Positions 1-12,577 of a DNA stretch of 64,000 nucleotides are shown here, one piece after another. The stretch is taken from positions 1,550,001 through 1,614,000 of the forward strand of contig JAJKFH010002438.1 of the NCBI GenBank assembly GCA_023333565.1, written 5' to 3'. This DNA comes from Puffinus mauretanicus (Eukaryota > Chordata > Aves > Procellariiformes > Procellariidae). Under the pieces are notes generated by a model. The model was not told the origin of the DNA, made no database searches, and saw only the letters and a program-made list of their open reading frames with translations. Numbering within the stretch: position 1 is the first letter of the stretch; each line of letters begins with the position of its first letter. A program made the position numbers and the translations under genes.

Positions 1-848
1 CAAAATCTGTTATGAGCTGTACTGTAAACCATCAAACGCTATTTTTTAAGACTTACATTTTTAGCTCTTTAAACTACCGCGCAGACTTGTGGTTTGTTAC
101 AAGTAACCCAAAGGCATTCTTTGAGAAGAAATATGGTTTTACTCTCCCCCTTCTGATTTCGAGAGGAATTGGAATAAAAATTCTTCTGCGTGTCTCTGCT
201 CAGACGTTACACGACCAGCACCACCTCACATCAGCCAGCTCGGGTGGAAAGCAAAAGAGCTACTTAAATGCGGAGTGTGCTTTCCAGGCACCATCTCAGC
301 ACTGTTTGCACATGAAAGCTCACCGCCGCTATCGTTTTTATCTATATGCTCTCAGTGCAGTAAGAGGCACTTGACTAGAGAGATTTACTTGATTAATCCT
401 TGATTATAGATATCATTAATAACTTCCCACAGTTCACCCTTTAGTTCAAAGTAAGAGTTCCTGAAAACAGAATACAAAATACTCTTCCCAGCCAAGATGC
501 TCAAGCCAGCCACCGTCCAAGGAGTTCGGCTCTTATTCATACCGCCTTTTGCGGCTGAAAGGGATGACGAGGTTTGGATCATGGCAAAACACAGCCAGAC
601 TGCCTGGGGAGGGAGAGGGAAGGACCGGAGAGGTCCTGGCGGCTGCAATTCCTCCCAGACCCTCGCGCTTTGTTCAAAAAGGCTGCCACTTCGCAGCTAC
701 AGGAGTTTTGCTTCTACATCAGGAGAGTGTCTTCACCTGCCTCAAAATCAAACACGTTTAGGGCAGCATGTACCTACTGTGCCATAAAGATCGCTCATCG
801 AATATCATCCCGTTACCAGATTATTTACTACATTACTTACTACATACA
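1..848. other. noncoding sequence, nothing recognised
   Basis: No known gene, RNA or repeat was recognised. Several overlapping short open frames on both strands cover 385-848, but they are shadows of one another and show no domain. One plus-strand frame runs from 574 straight into the CR1 element that begins near 849. The part before 849 has no resemblance to CR1, so the join is a chance in-frame fusion made by the insertion. Confidence 0.5.
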
Positions 849-1510
849 CCTGGGGGTGCTAGTCGACAGCTGGCTGAACATGAGCCGGCAGTGTGCCAAG
901 AAGGTGGCCAAGGCGGCCAACGGCATCCTGGCCTGTATCAGAAATAGTGTGGCCAGCAGGAGCAGGGAGGTGATCGTGCCCCTGTACTCGGCACTGGTGA
1001 GGCCGCACCTTGAATTCTGTGTTCAGTTTTGGGCCCCTCACCACAAGAAGGACATGGAGGTGCTGGAGCGTGTCCAGAGAAGGGCAACGAAGCTGGTGAA
1101 GGGTCTGGAGAACAAGTCTTGTGAGGAGCGGCTGAGGGAACTGGGGGTGTTTAGCCTGGAGAAGAGAAGGCTGAGGGGAGACCTCATCGCGCTCTACAAC
1201 TCCCTGAAAGGAGGTTGTAGCGAGGTGGGTGTTGATCTCTTCTCCCAAGTAACTACCGATAGGACGAGAGGAAATGGCCTCAAGTTGCGCCAAGGGAGGT
1301 TTAGATTGGACATTAGGAGAAATTTCTTTACTGAAAGAGTGGTCAGGCCTTGGAACAGGCTGCCCAGGGAAGTGATTGAGTCACCATCCCTGGAAGTATT
1401 TAAAAGACGTGTAGATGAGGCGCTTAGGGACATGGTGTAGTGGGCATGGTGGTGTTGAGTTGATGATTGGACTCGATGACCTTTTCCAACCTTAATGATT
1501 CTATGATTCT
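849..1510 (+). mobile_element. CR1 LINE retrotransposon, 5'-truncated 3' end
   Basis: This is a 5'-truncated chicken-repeat-1 (CR1) non-LTR retrotransposon in sense orientation. It carries the C-terminal part of ORF2, the reverse-transcriptase protein, followed by a 3' untranslated tail of about 70 bases. The translated segment shows the family signature blocks in order: [84 protein letters not shown] and [14 protein letters not shown]. The element ends in ATGATTCTATGATTCT, the short repeated 3' motif typical of CR1 and used for target-primed reverse transcription. The 5' edge is set where similarity to the ORF2 blocks begins. No target-site duplication is obvious, which is normal for CR1. 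The copy is dead for lack of the endonuclease and the catalytic RT core. Confidence 0.95.
850..1440 (+). pseudogene. CR1 ORF2 C-terminal fragment (reverse transcriptase end)
   Basis: About 196 in-frame codons of the CR1 ORF2 C-terminus end at a natural TAG stop at 1438-1440. No frameshift or internal stop interrupts them, so this copy is younger or better preserved than the second CR1 at 12.1 kb. The catalytic reverse-transcriptase motifs and the N-terminal endonuclease lie upstream in a full element and are absent here, so it cannot encode an active enzyme. The reading frame happens to stay open upstream to 574, but those upstream residues are not CR1. It is a transposon remnant, not a host gene. 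Confidence 0.85.
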
Positions 1511-4500
1511 GTTCTTCAAACAAAACGAATACCATTGGACTTTTAAATCCTTTGGCAGGCATGTGGCTTTTGTTTATGGCTCCAGCCTTGCCTTACTGAT
1601 CTTGGGCAGGTTATTACATCTCTGTGTGCCTCAGCTCACACACATACAAGAGAAGAGCATCTTAGAAATCACCATGAGCTTCTGCAAGGCCAATCTCGCT
1701 GCTTCTTGTAATGTACTTTAAAATCTTCAGATCCCAGATCCCAACTTCTGTCCATACTATGCCAGAACAGTCTGACTCACAGCACCTTCCTTACACCGGG
1801 TATCATCAGTTAGCAGCTTCATTAGTTGCATGGCTGCCAAAAGACTGATAGACCACATAGACTTTTCTCAGGAACAAGTGTGCTGCTCACTTGACCAGGG
1901 CAGCCCAAAGCAATCTCCGTGATGTCAAGGATATGGAAAAAAGCAGGGCTTGCTGGCTACTGCAGCTGTTCCTGTTGTCACTTTAGAGGATATTAAAATG
2001 AACTAAACCACTCAAAATCTCAAGGAAATCCAGTTAACACTCATTTTCTTCCCTTAAGTACTGCTGAGAGTGTACTGTCAACAAAGCACAGCTAAAACAT
2101 CCACTAGATGAGAAACCAGAAGAAAGAGGGTCATTTGAAAGATGTTTGCATTGGCACTGACACCTAAAGGGAAGCAGAGGGCAAGATTTGGGGCAGTGCT
2201 CCATACTGTTACAATTCTCCCAAATGCAAAGAGCTGCTTATGGCTTTCATTCAATTTAAACACCACCAGGCAGTCTCTGTTCCTGTGCTTTGAAGTTCAG
2301 TCAAGTCTTGGGTGCTAAGGGAAGAGCCTAGATCCCCCCAGAGGCTGAGGGCTGACGAGCAATGCTGGTGACGAGAAGAGCTGGTCCTTCTTGGTCTCTA
2401 GTCTACCTGGAAAAGAGATGCAGAAAGACACAAATGGCTTTAAGAACAGTCTCACCTTCCACTAAAATCACAAGGACCAATGAACAGGAATTTGTATTAA
2501 TCCAAGAGAATTTTCCCTTGGGCTGCAAGATCTGTGATGATGCTCTCTGCCACCGACTTTGAAACCAGCTGAAAGTACCAGGTCTACATAGTTGCATTTC
2601 TTCTCTCGCTCAGTTAAAATGCTGAAGCGGGATCAATGAAGCTGTGTAATTAGAGGTGGAAGAAAAGAGAAAGAAAGTGCCTCTCCCCTCCTACTGCAAC
2701 AGGAGGTCTCCACGAAAGGGGGGCTGTTAAGAGCATTGGGAAGGAAGAAGGAGATGCAGACCTTTGTTCACCAGCACAGGCAGAGACTAGGTCCCCTTTT
2801 TGGTAGACATTGGCAAAACTTGGATATAGACTGCAACAAACTACTTAGCATCTGATCTTTAATACAGGTAATGGAAAAGACAGAAAGACACATGGTGAAG
2901 ACTAGCACACTGTGAACAGCGCCCATCTTCCCTAAATCCTGGTCTATGCTCAACCCACTGTAACACCATGGTTCCAATCTGAGACTAACGGCAAATAAAG
3001 CAGACTATGCATCTTACATCACTTCTCTTCCCCAAAAGTCCTGCATGTTTATTAAGGACTTTATATTCTCCATACTCATTTTGCTCAGGTCCTTGTGATT
3101 ACTGAAATCCCTGGACAGGGTTGGGGATGTGGAAAGCCATTCCGATGGCAAGGAGAAGACCCAGTGTTTTGGACACCTCTCATCAAAAAGCCCCTTAGTA
3201 ATTATATTGCTTTCTTCCTGCAAAACAACAGCACATCGTGCACACAAACCCTCCCCTCCATCTCATCTAACGTTGTTCATTTGAAAGGAGTGAATCATGA
3301 CTAGCAAAGGCATGCAACTGAATATATATCTGGCTTTCACAAATACACTACATGGGTAATTATTACACTGCAGTAAACATGACTTGCAGGAGAAGATCAC
3401 TGAAATTATGCTTCCTAGGAAATGTATTCTACAGCACGGTTTGCAACTACATTAATCCCAAAAGGTAACTAGCAATTTAATTATACATGGGTCAACAGTG
3501 ATCCATATGCGAGTCTGAAATGACGTCTTTTTTAAAGATTAGAAAAGCAAATAAGATCAGTTTACACTTCCTGCCACTACAGTGCACCATCAGTGTTTTA
3601 GACCAGCCAGTTTGGACCACTAAATTAAAAACCAGGGCAGGTTTGGTTGAATCGAATTTAACTACATTAAAGTAGGGGATTTCATATGAAAACCGAGCCT
3701 TGATTCAAAATCAGAAGTCCAAAGAGTCAGAGGACAGTTTCTTCAGGGCTTCACTGTTGCAAATGTTAAGAACTATCAAACAGTGTCACCCAGTGGTAAA
3801 GGACTTCCTGCAGACAGGAACAGAGTAGAAAAAGTAGGGGGGAGAAGGGGGAAAGCTGACCCACATCCATGTTTATATACAAAACCGCTAAACTTAAGAG
3901 CAAACAAACTAAATCCCACAGCATTTTAGAATACAGTCTTACTTCTAAGTTATTCTATTTCTGAAAACATCAGCATTAGAGGACAGTGATTCTTCAAATA
4001 TAAAAGATTTAACACTAGAGAGGTGTATTTCTGAAGGACAGGGGGAAATCCAGAGCAGCCAGCAGCCTCTTCTTAATTGGGAGAGTGGAAACATCACAAG
4101 CATCTGACTTGAGATGCTTAAAAGGAGACTGGTGAATCCTGAATGCTCTTAAACTCCAGTTCAGAAGACTTCAAGATTCTTCCAGGGAAGAGAGAAACAC
4201 GTCGATGGTGGTTGTTTCTGCACTTGTTCTGTATTTTGTTCACTAAGATCTGGCAAGCAAGGTGAGAGAGTAACGTGTGTCCCAGTGAGGCCAAGCAAGA
4301 TCCAGGAACAAAAGAGTGTAGGTCATGCTCCCTGAACAGAAATACTCTTCTGGATGCTATGATGCTGCTGCTGATGATGGAGGATCCTGGTAAATATTGA
4401 ACTGGGCAGAAGTCTATGCCAGATATAAGCCAAAAAAGGTAAACTCACTTTTAATATATATGACAAAATTTTGGAGCAAGGGAAGAGGCAGGTTACTTGG

Positions 4501-7500
4501 CACCCATGTAAACATGATTGGCACAGCAAACAAAGTTTTCTTATTTATAAAGAAAATAGGATGTTAAAAAGCAAATGGAAGAGCAACATCTATGAATTGG
4601 AGAACATGCCCTATATTGAGGCAGTTCTAAGAGCTCTGCTCATTTGATTTTTAAAAAGTGAAGATTAAGACCAGCCTTATTTTCCTATAAGCAACAAGCC
4701 TGACAATGGTTTGAGAAATTTCAATGACTGGAGATCAGGGTTAGAAAACAAATTCCTAAAATAAGGCACATGCTTTTAAAGCGAGGAGAAGAAAATGATA
4801 GATTTACTAAAAGATTTGTGGTAGGAAATCAGAAATGGTTCAATTGCATGGAGAGACCAAATTACAGGATCATAATTATCCCTTCTAATTTCACAGATTT
4901 ATAAATCTATAAATGCAATTAATAAGTGTTTGCAAGGGGGTCTGAAGATGAAAATCTCTGCATTAATCAGGTAATTATGCATTCAGTAGCTACAGCAGCA
5001 AAAATGAGACCAAGCGAGCTAAGTATTTCACATGCTGCCTAAGTTAAACCATCACTGTAAATCCCAGAGTCTTGCCAATCGGAGCATAGCAGGGCTGGTG
5101 AACCTCCAGATTTTGCTTCGTGCCACGTGCTGTTCCTTAGGGCACACCAGCATCCTGCCTGCAGTTACCGCACAGCACGATCTGCTGAGCTGTCACGCCT
5201 CCCCTCCCCTCTGGGTGTTTCTGAATGACAACTTGAAAGGAATTCTACCACCCATAAAAGAAGCCCGTTTTCAACAAATTTAAAAACACCGACATAATGA
5301 AAAACACACAGTCCACTGCAGCTTGCCAGCTCCCTAAATGTATTCGTAGGTAGTTATGTAAAAGTTAAGCACTTCTTCAGACCAGGCAGATATGTATCAA
5401 TTACCTGCCAACTCAACAACTCAAGTTCCCTTCATTTTCTAGGAAGAAAGCCCCTTCCTAGGAAGAAAAAAAAAAAAAGAGACAAAAAAATCTGCACTAG
5501 TAAAGATTGCTTTTTTCTTCTCTTTTTGGTGGCAAACGGCTCAGAGCAAGCATCCAGCATCTGTTTTGACTTCTTAACAGGAGGAGTATCTTTTCTTAGA
5601 AATAGGGAAAAGGAAACAAAAAGACATCATTTTCTTAAACCTATTACTACTCCAAGCTAACACACTTCCAGCTTACTCACAGGAAAGAAGGAAAACCTTC
5701 ACCTCAAGGAGTTAGTCTTGGCTCAGGCAACTACATCCACATTCCAGCCTGCACTGTGTCCACAAAGAGACACCCTTCCTTGCCCAGACCTGTTCCATCC
5801 ACTCTCAGCTGGCAGAGATGTATTTTAGGTATGTGGCTCCTCACTGCAACTCAGTTGAAAAGGACACCACTACAAAGGCAAGGAAGAAAGACCTGAAGGA
5901 AAAGGCAAAAGTAATGAGACCAGTAAAACTGATGACCTGATCTTCCAAAAGTGAGGTGGAGTCAGAAATTAAAGAGAAGGCTGTTCCACACCCTAGTCGT
6001 GACCTTAACCAAAGGCACAATGCCCTAATGGGTTTAAAAGGAACAAGTGGGTGTAAGAACGTATGTAAGCCAGAACAAGCCTCCTGGAAATGTATGCTAT
6101 AGGAGGCAGGGCATACACCATATACATGATCACTGCAGCAGTGACCAACAGGAGTCCTGCAAAGAACGTGACACGCCACAGGACATTTAGTGGAACATCA
6201 TCTTCTCACAGTTTGATGGAAGAAATGCGAGTTCTGAAAAACAAGAATCTATAGGAAACAAAAATTGAAAAAAATGTTGACACCTGATCACATCTGTCAA
6301 AGCTGGCGATTTTTTACATGCTCTTTCTGAGCAGCTACAATCAGCAGCTTCTACTGCAACCTCATAGTTCGGGAAGCTCTGACACCAGGGCAGAGCTGAG
6401 TATCAACCAGTACCCTGCACATAAAAGGATAACACAGCCTGTCTCGCTTCTCAGATGGAAAGGCGTGGTTTTCTAAAGAAACATGCCTCCATCTGAACAG
6501 TATATTGATGTGTTGCTGACACAACTGAGTTGCCTTTGGCCTTTTAGGCTGCCTGGAATGAAGAACCCAGAATGTCAACACCTAAAACAAAAGCAGTCAA
6601 CAAGCTTAGCATGTACGCTGGGGAGATTTTAGCTTATACTCTGGCAGAACAAATTAAGTCGTGTATGGTAACAAGGGACCGTTTCTAGCATGTTTTCTAC
6701 GTCATCTTCTTTTTCGGTTTTCTTAGAAAGGCTTGAAGAGGTTCAGGAAGGGAGAAACAGACCACCACTCCCTAATCCCTCCAGAAAGGAACTGCTCAAC
6801 AAATTCCAAGTAGTTAACGAAGAAAAATAAGAAACTAGAGAGATGACCCCAGTCTCTCCACAAAGGGATTGTTTGTTGAGCTTGTGAGCTGGTGGCAGGA
6901 AAGGAATTTCCTACAATTGTTACCTTTCTGCTTGACAGACCACCTGGAGGAAAATTTCAGGCTGTCCTTCCTCAGCAGCACTCACGAAGGGGGCCAGCCG
7001 TGCCACCGGAGTTAGTAGAACCGCTCAGTTCTGCTCCTCACATCCTTCTCCAGGGCTTTTGAGAAGACAGCTCACTTGATTTATACGCTACAGAAGTGGA
7101 ATTGAGCTGGACTTAAACTTGAACTGGAAGAACTTTTAAGTACATAAGTTGAACAAGCAAAACAAACCCTCTGTAGTCCTAAAAGGCACCACAGGGATCT
7201 CCATCAAACTGTTAAAACAAACCACCTGCATCCCAAAAAATCACACACTAGTTCACAATGCTCTCATAAAGGAAAATAAAATGTGCATATTCCTGTCTCT
7301 TTGTGCTCAAAAAAAAAAAAGAAAAACCTTAAAAAGCCAAAAACCAAAGGGCTGCAAAACAAGACTCACGTAGAGCCAAGAAAGGGGCTGAAAGTCTTTG
7401 TTGTTGGATGCCTGCAGCTGAGGAACAAAAGCAGTATTAGGTCACAGCTTGGCTCTTGCTAGTCAAGGTTCAAGAAAGCAGCGTACAGAGCTTCCAGAGA

Positions 7501-10500
7501 AGAGAATGCCATTTGTCATTCGCATATAGACAACCAGACGGCCATGTTTCTGAAAGACGGTGCTGTCAGCCTGAAGAGAAAAGGGTTTGAAAAAAGCCTT
7601 CTTGCAAGCCTTGGAACCCTCTTATTAACACCATTTCGGAGGTGACTCAGCTTACTTTACAACAGGCAGGCTGAAAAGCTGTCCCCTAATTCTGGTTTAA
7701 CAACAGCAGCTTAATTAATACGATGAATACCTATTGATAGGCAATCATAACCGCCAATTGCCAGCTGCACCTCTTCACGCCTGAAGCCAGCCCTGTTCTT
7801 TGTTCCTCTGCTGAACAGACAATGCGGGGGGCTCTTAGCACCTGCTGGGCCTGCAACCGAAGAGGGAAACTTTCAGGCCAACAAACTTTATACGCTGGCA
7901 ATAAACTGCATGTTAAGGACTCCTTAAAAATGTCACCATGCAGTGTCCCAGCAGGATATCATCTTACTGTCTCAGATGTTCGTAGAAGGGAGGAAGAAAT
8001 GGCAAGAGGTGTTTCTGCGCTCCTCTTCCTGCTCTACTTCAATAGCTAAATGTGCTATTTAAAAAAAAAAAACACCGAAAAATTGTAATTAAAATTCCAA
8101 CGAGCCTATATGACCCCCATGTTTTTTTTAAAAAGCACACTTCTGTTCTGCAATCAGAAGACACTCCAACAAACGGTCACGGGTGAATACGCGGCACTCC
8201 AGTGAACACATCGCGCCGTGTCACATCCCAGCGAGCAATGCCTTTTGTGTTTTCTATCACTAAGTTAATTACTAGTTTTCTCCATGACTGCGTAACCTAC
8301 AAAGATGTTATGGACTTATTAGAAGGAGAGGAACTGTCTTTGTGATCAAGGGTGAAAGAGGAATTGGTGTTTGTGTAGGTATCTCATTCATCCTTGATCC
8401 CTCAGGTTATGCCCCACTACAGGAAAGGTGGTCTGCAAATGTGAACACTATTTCTAAAAAATGAAAGGAGGTGGAAGCTCCTCTCCTTTACTGTAAATTC
8501 TTGACCTGTTACTAGTCCCATAAATCTGAGTAAAACAAACCAACCTTCCACAACACTTTCAAACATTTTAACCCAAGTTGCTCAAGTTCCTACACCCATC
8601 ACAGCTTGTCCACCGTCTTACAACACAATCACTTTCTCAACCTGCTTGCTTAACAAGTAGTGGAGAATTCCAGATTGCCGAAGCAGAAAATTAACATCTG
8701 CTTCTTTTTTTTAATTAGACAATCATGTTTTGCCATGATTCACTGAGGAATTATGTTTTTAAACTGAAAAAAAATTACGGAGCAAGGGGAATTCATCAAA
8801 ATATAAAGTGGGACCTGTTCATTATAATGGGCTTGGTCACAACAGAGGCTCGCTCACTCAGCAGGAAAGCTGCCCCATAATTACAGTGAGGAACCGAGTC
8901 ACGACAGAAGAGAGAGGCTCTATTCTCAGCTCTACCAAAAACTGGATTTGTGATACTGAGCAAGTCGCTGAGGCTTAAATTAATCTGGAACAGGCTGTGG
9001 TTGTCAGCACAAGACGACATGTCAGATACCAAATGCTGAGAGAGCAAAACACGCTTTTTTGGATAAGCGGATCAGTAAGAAACATCATAAATTACGACAA
9101 CGCTATGCTTTGTTCTATTATAGGCAGCGTTTTGTCAAAAGTTTTGGAGCCATTTCATGTTAAGCACTCTTTTTTATGTTTGAACAAATGCTTGTTTTAG
9201 AATCAAGAGGCAAAATCCAAGTAGGTAATCCGCTGAATGAAGTTTGAAGAAATTGATGATGTTTAAAATAAGCTAAAAAGTTACAGATTAACACATACAC
9301 AGAGGAAAATTTAGAAAAGATGTTAGAGTTAATAACACACAGGCTGTGAACTTCTTAGTGCTGCAAAAGAAAGGCCAGGGATTTACAATTCTTATGCCTG
9401 AAGGACCGACGCCATTTTCACCCCAACCCTATTTTTATGAATTTCTTCCTTCCCAAGTTATTAGCAAAGTCCCTAGTGTTTTCTTTTTTGTTATTTGTCT
9501 ATGGATTTATCATCTCAACAGCAAAAAAAGACACATTAAACACATGCTTTTGTAAGCTGCACTAGTAAATACGTTCTCAGAAACGACTCCAAGACGAAGA
9601 TCCACATTGAAAAGCCGGAATGAGAGCTGGGAGCCTGAGGGCTTTCCTATCCCACTGGTGAATACAGCACGTTCTTCTCAAGCATGTTAGTAGTAAGACA
9701 GAGACCCATTTATCAAAATCTGTCCTCTTTAAAACAGCATGTACTCTGCAACAGTCTCCGTGCTCAGCAGGGTGTAAATACTGCATCTTCAGCCACTACA
9801 TCAATGTGAGTTTACCATATACATTAGTGTTTAAGATTACAGCAAATGTTTGCTACAGTTAGGTCCCGTTTCATCAAGAGAATGTTAATAAACATTCACA
9901 TTAAAGGATGGCAACAAGTCAGCCTTAGCTTTTTTCATATCATCGAGATATACGATGTTATAAACACAGGACTCCTACCCACTACGCTGAACCCAGCAGC
10001 CAGCCTGCACAGAGGATGTTGTCCCACCTGCTTTAATATTGATCCCAATAAAACGATCAGAAAAGCTGCACAGAAACACAACAAAGGCAGCATTTTCCAC
10101 TGCCAGACAGCAACAGGATCCATTTACAGTTTTGAAATGCATTCAGTTGTGAAAGCAAACAGGCTATCAAAAATCATCCAGAAGCCTTCCCCTGCACAGA
10201 TTTGTCATCAATACTTCTTGTTCTCTCACCTACACCTTTCCAGCACTGCTGAGAGCAGCAACATCACAGGTACCAATGGCACCAAATTACAACTGGTAAA
10301 TGTTTGAACGTGGCAAACATGGTTGGAACATGGTGTTAGCTCAACCAGATGTGCATCTTAAGGATCTTTCCAGCAGACAACAGCTTGCTCCAGCCAGTCC
10401 CAAATCAGCTGTATTTGAGAAACTCTACAGCAGTGATCAACTCGTGCTGCACTGCCGTGAGCAAACAGGCCCTGCAAGGAAGCAAAACCCCCAGAAGAGC

Positions 10501-12106
10501 CAGACACTGTCAGCTGGGATCGTGTAACTTCTGCCAGGGAAAACCTCTGAAGGTGTCTTTTAAATATCCCTTCTCAAAAAACTCCCATGGGACAGCTACT
10601 TCAACAAGTGACTTGAGAGGCAGGTTAAATGATTAAGGCAGACACACGGAAGGCCAAGGCAACAAGAATTTCATTCAAATTCTCATGTCTCATTCTCCCC
10701 TTCTTTACGGATAAATCAACGCAGTTCAGCTGGACACCTTCTATTAATCTTACCCAAGACCTCAGCTAAAAACTGAAGACATCAACCACTTGTTTCTGTC
10801 TCGCTTAAGACCTTTTATATATCCCACTCTAACCCTTGTTTATACCATTATGATTATTATCTAATTAAAAACAATGGCTTGATTAAAACATACATATTTA
10901 TAGAATCATCCATGTCACCTACCTCTAGGCCTTTAACTGCTGTAGTTAAAATAGGAAAGCAAGCTCCTTATAGCATTAGCACCGTTATCCAGAGGGCAAA
11001 TCAAAGTAGCTATGCTGAATACTTAACGTCAAATATCACCGCTCTCAAGCAGCTCCCAGAGACACTTGCCTTCCTCCACTGGCGTTATGTGAAGCCCAGG
11101 GAGCCTAAACTCCTAAACTGCTTTTTAATAGCAGTGGGAAAGGTCCCTTCAAAAATCAAAATAGTTAGAAATTCCAGCCCTAATTTCTACTAACTACAGC
11201 AATACTGAACAAATCAAACCTGCCACTGCTTTCTACAATATCTCCAGTATGCCAGTTACTTCCAGCTTCACATACTGTACAATGTAAAACCATGGAAAAT
11301 ACTCAGTTTAATCATTTCCTGTATTATTCACCGCATTGTGTGCAATACCTTGTGGATTAATTATCTAGATAACAAAATGACTGCAAGTGCCATTAATGTT
11401 GTCGGTCTGAAGTAGTGATCTAAAGAACCAGAGCAATGTGCTTCTGCGATCTACGGCGTGAGGGAAGCTGCACTGAAGAACTACCCCTCCTACCTGCACC
11501 ACACGGGTGAAAAAAACCCTTCCTCCCCGTGCAGGAAGGTGACTAAACCACTATGCAACTGTGGGAAGTCCCAATGATTGGGAAAATCGAGGAGAGGAAA
11601 GGGCTTTTGTACCTGGAAGCCAAACTGTTCAAAAGACTGGAGAGAAGGATCACAAAGTCTAACACATCTGAGTCGTCTTCATCTGAAATCCAATGAGGAG
11701 CCAGAACTTCTTATCAATCACTACATGAACTTACTATGTAGTAAATGCTATACAGTGAAAACTATTTTTTAGTCCTGTGTGTAGAATCCCAAAGAGTAGT
11801 GCAACCACTGCGGAGCCCAGCGGATCCCCGGTACTGACTGCTCAGAGGATGCACCCCCACCCCTCCATCTTCCCAAGCACCCAAACCTGGCCAGAAACAG
11901 TCAGCTCCTGGCATGGAAGTGGCTAGCTAAACACCGGGAGCAGGGCACGGGTGGAACAAAAACACAGTCACTAAGTGGGATGATCCACTTCATCTAACAG
12001 TGATATCTAAAAGACATGTACCCAGGCTAAGCTGGTCCTTTCGGACGGTTTAAGCCAATCTAGACTTTTTCTGTACAGAAAAAAAGAGAACAGCACCTCC
12101 AGGAAA
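1511..12106. other. unique A/T-rich noncoding sequence
   Basis: About 10.6 kb of mostly unique sequence with short A or T runs (for example near 5,469, 7,310 and 8,060) and no recognisable repeat family, RNA gene or conserved protein domain. Open frames are short and unrelated to known proteins. One exon-like segment on the minus strand (2,497-2,568) has a TACTTTCAG-type acceptor and a 23-codon frame ending at a stop, but nothing else supports it. The stretch is most simply read as intron or intergenic DNA. Confidence 0.5.
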
Positions 12107-12577
12107 TGACCTGTTGGAGCGGGTCCAGAGGAGGGTCATGAAAATGGTCAGAGGCTGGAACACCTCTCCTATGAAGAAAGGCTGAGAGAGTTGGGGTTGT
12201 TCAGCCTGGAGAAGAGAAGGCTCCGGAGAGACCTTATAGCAGCCTTTCAATATATAAAGGGGCCTTACAAGAAAGATGGAGAAAGCCCTTTTACAAGGGC
12301 TTATAGAGACAGGACAAGGGACAACAGTTTTAAACTGAAAGAGGGTAGGTTTAGATTGGACATAAGGAAGAAATTTTTTACGATGAGGTGGTGAGGCACT
12401 GGGACAGGTTGCCCAGAGAAGCTGTGGATGTGCCATCACTGGAAGTGTTCAAGGTCAGGTTGGACGGGGCTTTGAGCAACCTGATCTAGTGAAAGATGTC
12501 CCTGGCCACTGCAGGAGGGTTGGACTAGATGAACTTTAAAGGTCCCTTCCAACCCAAACCCTCCTGTGATTCTACGA
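12107..12577 (+). mobile_element. CR1 LINE retrotransposon, 5'-truncated, frameshifted
   Basis: This is a second sense-strand CR1 3' end of a different subfamily from the first. It starts within the block corresponding to LLERVQRR and runs through [21 protein letters not shown], a diverged middle, [12 protein letters not shown], and the segment matching PSLEVFK. It then has the typical CR1 3' untranslated tail with GGTTGGACTAGATGA, GGTCCCTTCCAACCC and a terminal TGTGATTCTACGA. The coding frame breaks just after KKFFT: the expected RVV region is shifted and runs into a stop near 12,394. Family identity is clear from motif order; the exact subfamily needs a library comparison. Confidence 0.95.
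12191..12394 (+). pseudogene. CR1 ORF2 fragment broken by a frameshift
   Basis: The 67-codon open stretch covers the [13 protein letters not shown] to [12 protein letters not shown] part of CR1 ORF2. After FFT the reading frame changes and terminates, while the downstream bases still match the expected RLP and PSLEVFK blocks in another frame. This is a small insertion or deletion in a dead retrotransposon copy, not a host gene. Confidence 0.8.

Noticed and set aside
574..1440. 289-codon plus-strand frame read as one gene
   Set aside because: Only the part from about 850 is CR1 ORF2; the upstream part is unrelated flanking DNA fused in frame by chance.
2497..2568. Minus-strand terminal-exon-like segment (23 codons and stop) with a TACTTTCAG acceptor
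   Set aside because: No phase-matched neighbour with good splice sites and no recognised protein; a poly(A) signal was not seen nearby. Too short to trust.
2530..2625. Box C/D snoRNA-like motifs (TGATGA and CTGA)
   Set aside because: No terminal stem and no properly spaced internal C'/D' boxes.
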